From positions 186,001-250,000 of the forward strand of contig JAGXFL010000013.1 in NCBI GenBank assembly GCA_024637295.1: a DNA stretch of 64,000 nt, read 5' to 3'. Positions 60,456-64,000 of the stretch are shown here, in pieces. The stretch's first letter is position 1, and the number at the start of each line of letters is the position of its first letter. The DNA comes from Sulfuricurvum sp. (GTDB taxonomy: Bacteria > Campylobacterota > Campylobacteria > Campylobacterales > Sulfurimonadaceae). The notes under the pieces were generated by a model. That model ran no database searches and was not told the origin of the DNA. It saw only the letters and a program-made list of their open reading frames with translations. The position numbers and the translations under genes are program-made.

Positions 60456-61454
60456 TTGACATACAGTGCAGAAGAATTAAAACAAAAAATTATTGATCTA
60501 AAAAAGCGACTCAGTGTCACCGTTGTGGCCCATTTTTACCAGCGCGATGAAGTGTTTGAGATGGGGGATATTACGGGCGATTCGCTGGAACTTGCGAAAC
60601 GGACAATGGCGGATGATTCTCAATATGTAGTCTTTTGCGGTGTCGGTTTTATGGGACAGAGCGTCAAAATCCTCAGCCCAAAAAAGCGGGTATTGATGCC
60701 AAAAGTGGCGTGCTGTGCGATGGCGCGGATGATTGACAGCCTCTATTTTGATGAGTCGATTGCCTATTTGGAAAAATACGGGATCAAAGCAGACGATATT
60801 CTCCCGATTACCTATATCAATTCCAACGCCGATGTCAAAGCCAAAGTGGGAAAGATGGGTGGGATGGTGTGTACCAGTTCTAACGCAAAAATGATCATTG
60901 AAAAAGCACTAAATGAGGGGAAAAAGATTCTTTTTGTTCCTGATCGCTGTTTGGGACAAAACATTGCCAACATGATGGGGTTGAAATCGTGCGTCATCGG
61001 GGATGATACGGACCCCAACGAAGCCGATATTATCTGTTATAACGGTTTTTGTGCCGTTCATCAGCTCTTTACCGTGGACGACATCGAGTTTTACCGCAAT
61101 AAATATCCGGGTATCTTGATCGCGGTGCACCCCGAGTGTGATCCTGCCATTTGTGCCAAAGCCGATTTCGTCGGCTCGACATCCCAGCTCATCAAATACA
61201 TTACCGAGCTGCCCGAAGAGCAAAAAGTGGCGGTAGGAACCGAGTTTAACATGGTCAACCGTCTACGACCTAAAAATACCTATGTCCTCTCAAGTACCAA
61301 ACCGGAATGTCCGACGATGAATGAAACAACGCTGGAAGATCTGTATTTGACCCTCAAATCGATCGAAGACGGAAACCCTATCAATGAGATCGAAGTGGAT
61401 GAAGAGACGGCGTATTGGGCAAAAATTGCCTTGGATAGGATGTTGGCGTTATGA
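60456..61454 (+). CDS. nadA: Quinolinate synthase
   Basis: [4Fe-4S] enzyme condensing iminoaspartate with dihydroxyacetone phosphate to quinolinate in NAD synthesis. The 332 residues contain VVAHFYQRDEVFEMGDITGD, a cysteine in KVACCAMARM, GGMVCTSSN and the HPECDPAICAKADFVGSTSQ cluster region. The start is TTG, with CAAGGAA 6 bases upstream. It overlaps nadC by ATGA. nadB is not in the window. Confidence 0.95.
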   Translation: MTYSAEELKQKIIDLKKRLSVTVVAHFYQRDEVFEMGDITGDSLELAKRTMADDSQYVVFCGVGFMGQSVKILSPKKRVLMPKVACCAMARMIDSLYFDESIAYLEKYGIKADDILPITYINSNADVKAKVGKMGGMVCTSSNAKMIIEKALNEGKKILFVPDRCLGQNIANMMGLKSCVIGDDTDPNEADIICYNGFCAVHQLFTVDDIEFYRNKYPGILIAVHPECDPAICAKADFVGSTSQLIKYITELPEEQKVAVGTEFNMVNRLRPKNTYVLSSTKPECPTMNETTLEDLYLTLKSIEDGNPINEIEVDEETAYWAKIALDRMLAL

Positions 61455-62266
61455 TGGAACAATTTGTACGTGACGTATTGGCAGAGGATGTCGGGCGAGG
61501 GGATTTGTATGCGCGTGTTTCCGCTCCAGTAGCGGCAAGCGCAAAAATTATTGCCAAGAGCGACGGAGTGCTTGCGGGAGAAGAGTATTTAACGGTTCTG
61601 GCCCGAATGGAAGGTTTTACAATCGTTTGGCATAAACACGATGGCCAGCGATTTTCAAAAGGAGAGGTGCTTTTGGAACTGAGTGGAGATTCGCATACGC
61701 TGTTACGCATCGAACGAACTTTGCTCAATATGTTGTTGCATGCCAGCTCGATTGCGAGTTTGACACGTCAATACGTGGATCTGATCGCACCGTATGGAAC
61801 CCGGCTCCTTGATACGCGAAAAACCCGTCCGATGCTGCGCAATTTTGAGAAATATGCCACTCGTATCGGAGGAGCAACGAATCATCGTATGGGGTTGGAT
61901 GATGCGCTCATGCTCAAAGACACCCATCTCAAAACCATTGAGAACTTAGAGACGTTTATGGAAGAGGCCCGTGCCAAAATACCGTTTACGGCAAAGATCG
62001 AAATCGAAGCGGAAACCATCGAAATGGCCAAAAAAGCGATGGAAGTGGGGGCTGATATCGTGATGTGCGATAATATGTCTATCCAGCAACTGCGTGAAGT
62101 AGTTGAGTACAAATGGGAATATCACAGCGGTGTACTGCTGGAGGCCAGCGGCAATATAACATTAGAGACGATTGAAGAGTATGCCAAAACGGGTGTGGAT
62201 GCTATCAGTACGGGTTCTCTTATCCATCAAGCTAATTGGATCGATCTATCCATGAAAATGGATTAA
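61451..62266 (+). CDS. nadC: Nicotinate-nucleotide pyrophosphorylase (quinolinate phosphoribosyltransferase)
   Basis: Makes nicotinate mononucleotide from quinolinate and PRPP, the step after NadA. The 271 residues include the early EDVGRGDLYA, the RTLLNMLLHASSIASLT helix, the signature LLDTRKTRPMLR and GATNHRMGLDDALMLKDTH, and the C-terminal VLLEASGNITLETI. It overlaps nadA and precedes flhB by three bases. Confidence 0.95.
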   Translation: MMEQFVRDVLAEDVGRGDLYARVSAPVAASAKIIAKSDGVLAGEEYLTVLARMEGFTIVWHKHDGQRFSKGEVLLELSGDSHTLLRIERTLLNMLLHASSIASLTRQYVDLIAPYGTRLLDTRKTRPMLRNFEKYATRIGGATNHRMGLDDALMLKDTHLKTIENLETFMEEARAKIPFTAKIEIEAETIEMAKKAMEVGADIVMCDNMSIQQLREVVEYKWEYHSGVLLEASGNITLETIEEYAKTGVDAISTGSLIHQANWIDLSMKMD

Positions 62267-62269
62267 TAA

Positions 62270-63331
62270 ATGGCAGACGATCAAGAAAAGACCGAAGAAC
62301 CCACCGCCAAGAAGCTCGAAGATGCAAGGGCGGAGGGGAATGTCCCAAAAAGTCAGGATATCTCAGGCGTTTTAATTTTGGTTGTCGCTATTTTGGCATT
62401 ATGGATGATGTTTTCATTTATTGCCGAACACCTTTTGAAGTTGGTTCGTTATTATTTTTCATTAATGAATCACCCTCTGGAAAAAACCAATCTTATTGAT
62501 ATCGCGTTTGTTACGTTTAAAGAATTTCTCATCATGGTATTGCCGATTACCATCATCATAGCCGTAGCGGGTGTTGCGGGAACGGTGGCGCAGATTGGAT
62601 TTAATTTTACGACCAAACCGCTAACCCCGAATTTTTCAAAACTTGATCCGATCGCCGGACTGAAAAACATGCTGAGTTTTCAAAAAGTATTGGAATCACT
62701 TAAAATCACTTTTAAGTCGTTTACCGCTTTGGGAGTAGGGTTTTTGTTTTTTTGGTCGTTTACCAAAGAACTGCCGACAGTTGCCCTTTTTGGACTGTGG
62801 GCGCAGATGGATTGGTTTAAAGAAAAAGCGATTATTTTGGCTGCCGTGATGCTCGTGATATTGTTTGTGTTCGCAGTCATCGATTTGGTCATAACGCGTA
62901 AACACTATTTTGACAAGCTCAAGATGTCGATGCAAGAGATCAAAGATGAGTTTAAAAGCATGGAGGGGGATCCGCATATCAAGGCGAAGATCCGTCAGAT
63001 TCAGATGCAAGCGGCACGAAAGAGGATGATGTCATCGGTTCCTACAGCCGATGTCGTCATTACCAATCCTACACACTATGCCGTAGCGATCAAATATGAT
63101 GAAACCAAGCATAATGCTCCTGTAGTCGTTGCCAAAGGGGTGGACAATATAGCGATCCAGATCAAAAAGATTGCTCGTGAAAATGGGGTACACGTTGTAC
63201 AAAATCCTCCGCTTGCACGGTCGCTGTATAAAGAGGTCGAGATAGACCATCCGATTCCGGACATGTTGTTTACTGCTGTTGCGGAAGTGTTAGCATACGT
63301 GTATAAAATGGGAAAGAAGCGTAAGGGCTGA
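62270..63331 (+). CDS. flhB: Flagellar export switch protein FlhB
   Basis: Inner-membrane part of the flagellar type III export gate; controls the switch from rod/hook to filament substrates. The 353 residues have the DQEKTEEPTAKKLEDARAEG start, four membrane segments (about 30-215) and the cytoplasmic domain with the self-cleaving NPTH (N266-P267-T268-H269) in VVITNPTHYAVAI. It is the only flagellar structural gene in the window and is joined to NAD synthesis genes, which is fairly common for scattered flagellar genes in this phylum. Confidence 0.96.
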   Translation: MADDQEKTEEPTAKKLEDARAEGNVPKSQDISGVLILVVAILALWMMFSFIAEHLLKLVRYYFSLMNHPLEKTNLIDIAFVTFKEFLIMVLPITIIIAVAGVAGTVAQIGFNFTTKPLTPNFSKLDPIAGLKNMLSFQKVLESLKITFKSFTALGVGFLFFWSFTKELPTVALFGLWAQMDWFKEKAIILAAVMLVILFVFAVIDLVITRKHYFDKLKMSMQEIKDEFKSMEGDPHIKAKIRQIQMQAARKRMMSSVPTADVVITNPTHYAVAIKYDETKHNAPVVVAKGVDNIAIQIKKIARENGVHVVQNPPLARSLYKEVEIDHPIPDMLFTAVAEVLAYVYKMGKKRKG

Positions 63332-63333
63332 GG

Positions 63334-64000
63334 ATGATGCATCGTATAATAGATTTATTGGGAAACAAAAAAACAATCGCCGCAGTCTTTTTATTGAGTG
63401 TGATGGTATTGGGAAGTGTTTTTTGGTCTTTAAAACAAGAAGTGACTTCACAAACGCTTGAGCGTTTGAGTGATCAGCTTTCACTTGCCCTTAATAATCA
63501 GCTTGATAAGGAGCGTGAGACTGCCTTGCGCCTTGCATTGATTATGGGAAAAAACACAGCTCTTGTCGCGGCAGTGGAAAATGATGATGAAGATCTAGGG
63601 TTTAAAATTCTTTCCGAGGTGATGGAGTCGATTAAAACACACACTAATGCTTTTATTCGTTCTCAGGTGATAACTTCCGACTACATTATTTTTACACGAA
63701 GCTGGGATAGATCTTATGCCGGAATGCCGCTTGAGTATTTTCGTCCTGATTTACTCTATTTTCAAAATCACCACAACCCCCGTTCGGCGATTGAAGTGGG
63801 GCGTAAGTTAGGGGTCAAAGCAACGGTACCTATCTATCATAAAAATAATATGCTAGGTTTTGTGGAGGTGCTTTCATTTTTTGAGCCGACTGAAGAATAT
63901 TTTAACCGTCTTGGGATCAATCTCTATGTATTAATGGACAAGCGATTTTATGAAATGGCTGTTTTTATGCAAGAAAATCCTAGCATTGGGAAAAAATATA
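63334..64000 (+). CDS. N-terminal part of a membrane sensor protein with a cache-like periplasmic domain
   Basis: An open frame runs from ATG 63334 to the window end without a stop (222 codons visible). A basic start is followed by a membrane segment (about residues 14-33, IAAVFLLSVMVLGSVFWSL) and a periplasmic region with helical then mixed character (LALNNQLDKERETALRLALI; GVKATVPIYHKNNMLGFVEV), resembling dCache-type sensor domains of chemoreceptors, kinases or diguanylate cyclases. The output domain is beyond the window. AGG lies close before the ATG, two bases after flhB, so it is probably in the same operon. Confidence 0.7.
   Translation, partial: MMHRIIDLLGNKKTIAAVFLLSVMVLGSVFWSLKQEVTSQTLERLSDQLSLALNNQLDKERETALRLALIMGKNTALVAAVENDDEDLGFKILSEVMESIKTHTNAFIRSQVITSDYIIFTRSWDRSYAGMPLEYFRPDLLYFQNHHNPRSAIEVGRKLGVKATVPIYHKNNMLGFVEVLSFFEPTEEYFNRLGINLYVLMDKRFYEMAVFMQENPSIGKKY

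Noticed and set aside
1-64000. CRISPR array, phage or complete transposon
   Set aside because: No regularly spaced direct repeats, no transposase, integrase or cas-like protein was recognised anywhere in the window.

Overview
The window is a gene-dense, moderate-GC chromosomal segment of a Campylobacterota (Epsilonproteobacteria) member. The strongest pointers are an HsrA/CosR-type regulator, the order ctpA-purC-purS-purQ-SH3 protein-plsC-crcB, the order gpmI-fabG-acpP-fabF-accA, and the Ppx-ferredoxin-HsrA-folB neighbourhood; as far as I recall these orders also occur in Campylobacter. The many GGDEF/EAL and PAS proteins and the free-living metabolic gene set suggest an environmental genus such as Sulfuricurvum or Sulfurimonas rather than a host-adapted Campylobacter or Helicobacter. 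The genus call is inference. I see no intact phage, IS element or CRISPR array; the region reads as core chromosome with some accessory signalling genes.

Layout. 1-4.1 kb: 3' end of gpmI, then the fatty-acid genes fabG, acpP, fabF, accA. 4.1-8.4 kb (minus): rpe-trpF-dnaQ-like operon, and a two-gene signalling module (an HDOD protein overlapping a STAS/receiver-like/STAS/CheX protein). 8.5-14.6 kb: rpmB, argJ, prs, galU (minus), lepA, comF-like gene. 14.6-18.8 kb (minus): DASS anion transporter, AsmA-like membrane protein, SagB-type double nitroreductase. 19-24.5 kb: grpE-dnaK behind a strong promoter that carries an HspR-like inverted repeat, a membrane-anchored receiver protein with a degenerate Hpt domain, proA and an orphan ABC ATPase. 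24.5-29.7 kb (minus): ctpA-purCSQ-SH3-plsC-crcB. 29.7-32.2 kb (minus): S4 and RRM RNA-binding proteins and a PAS-GGDEF-EAL protein. 32.3-35.3 kb: ABC-F ATPase, FAH-like protein, DUF1653 protein and a SUI1-like protein.

35.3-44.6 kb is mainly signalling and envelope: three GGDEF proteins (all with I-sites), an OmpR-type regulator, a rhodanese, KtrB/KtrA potassium uptake and a polysaccharide deacetylase. 44.8-45.0 kb: tRNA-Glu and tRNA-Lys behind an exact consensus promoter. 45.2-52.4 kb: a secreted thioredoxin-like protein, a secreted pentapeptide-repeat protein and a cytochrome c'-like protein, followed directly by a compact VWA / VWA-TPR / BatD-like / MoxR / DUF58 / small membrane protein operon (Bat system). 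52.4-57.3 kb: tyrA, bamA, a Ppx/GppA phosphatase and a 2[4Fe-4S] ferredoxin. 57.4-60.4 kb (minus): a sensor kinase beside an HsrA/CosR orthologue, folB and plsY. 60.4-64 kb: nadA-nadC-flhB and the start of a membrane sensor protein.

The observations I consider most worth following are: (i) the HsrA/CosR orthologue here keeps its phospho-acceptor aspartate and has an adjacent histidine kinase, unlike the orphan atypical versions in Helicobacter and Campylobacter; (ii) the HDOD plus STAS/receiver/STAS/CheX module; (iii) the secreted redox/pentapeptide genes joined to a rearranged Bat/MoxR operon; (iv) the inverted repeats at the grpE-dnaK promoter and the plsY/nadA divergent promoter; and (v) a possible ACG start codon for ktrB. 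All domain assignments are from reading motifs by eye; no database search was run.
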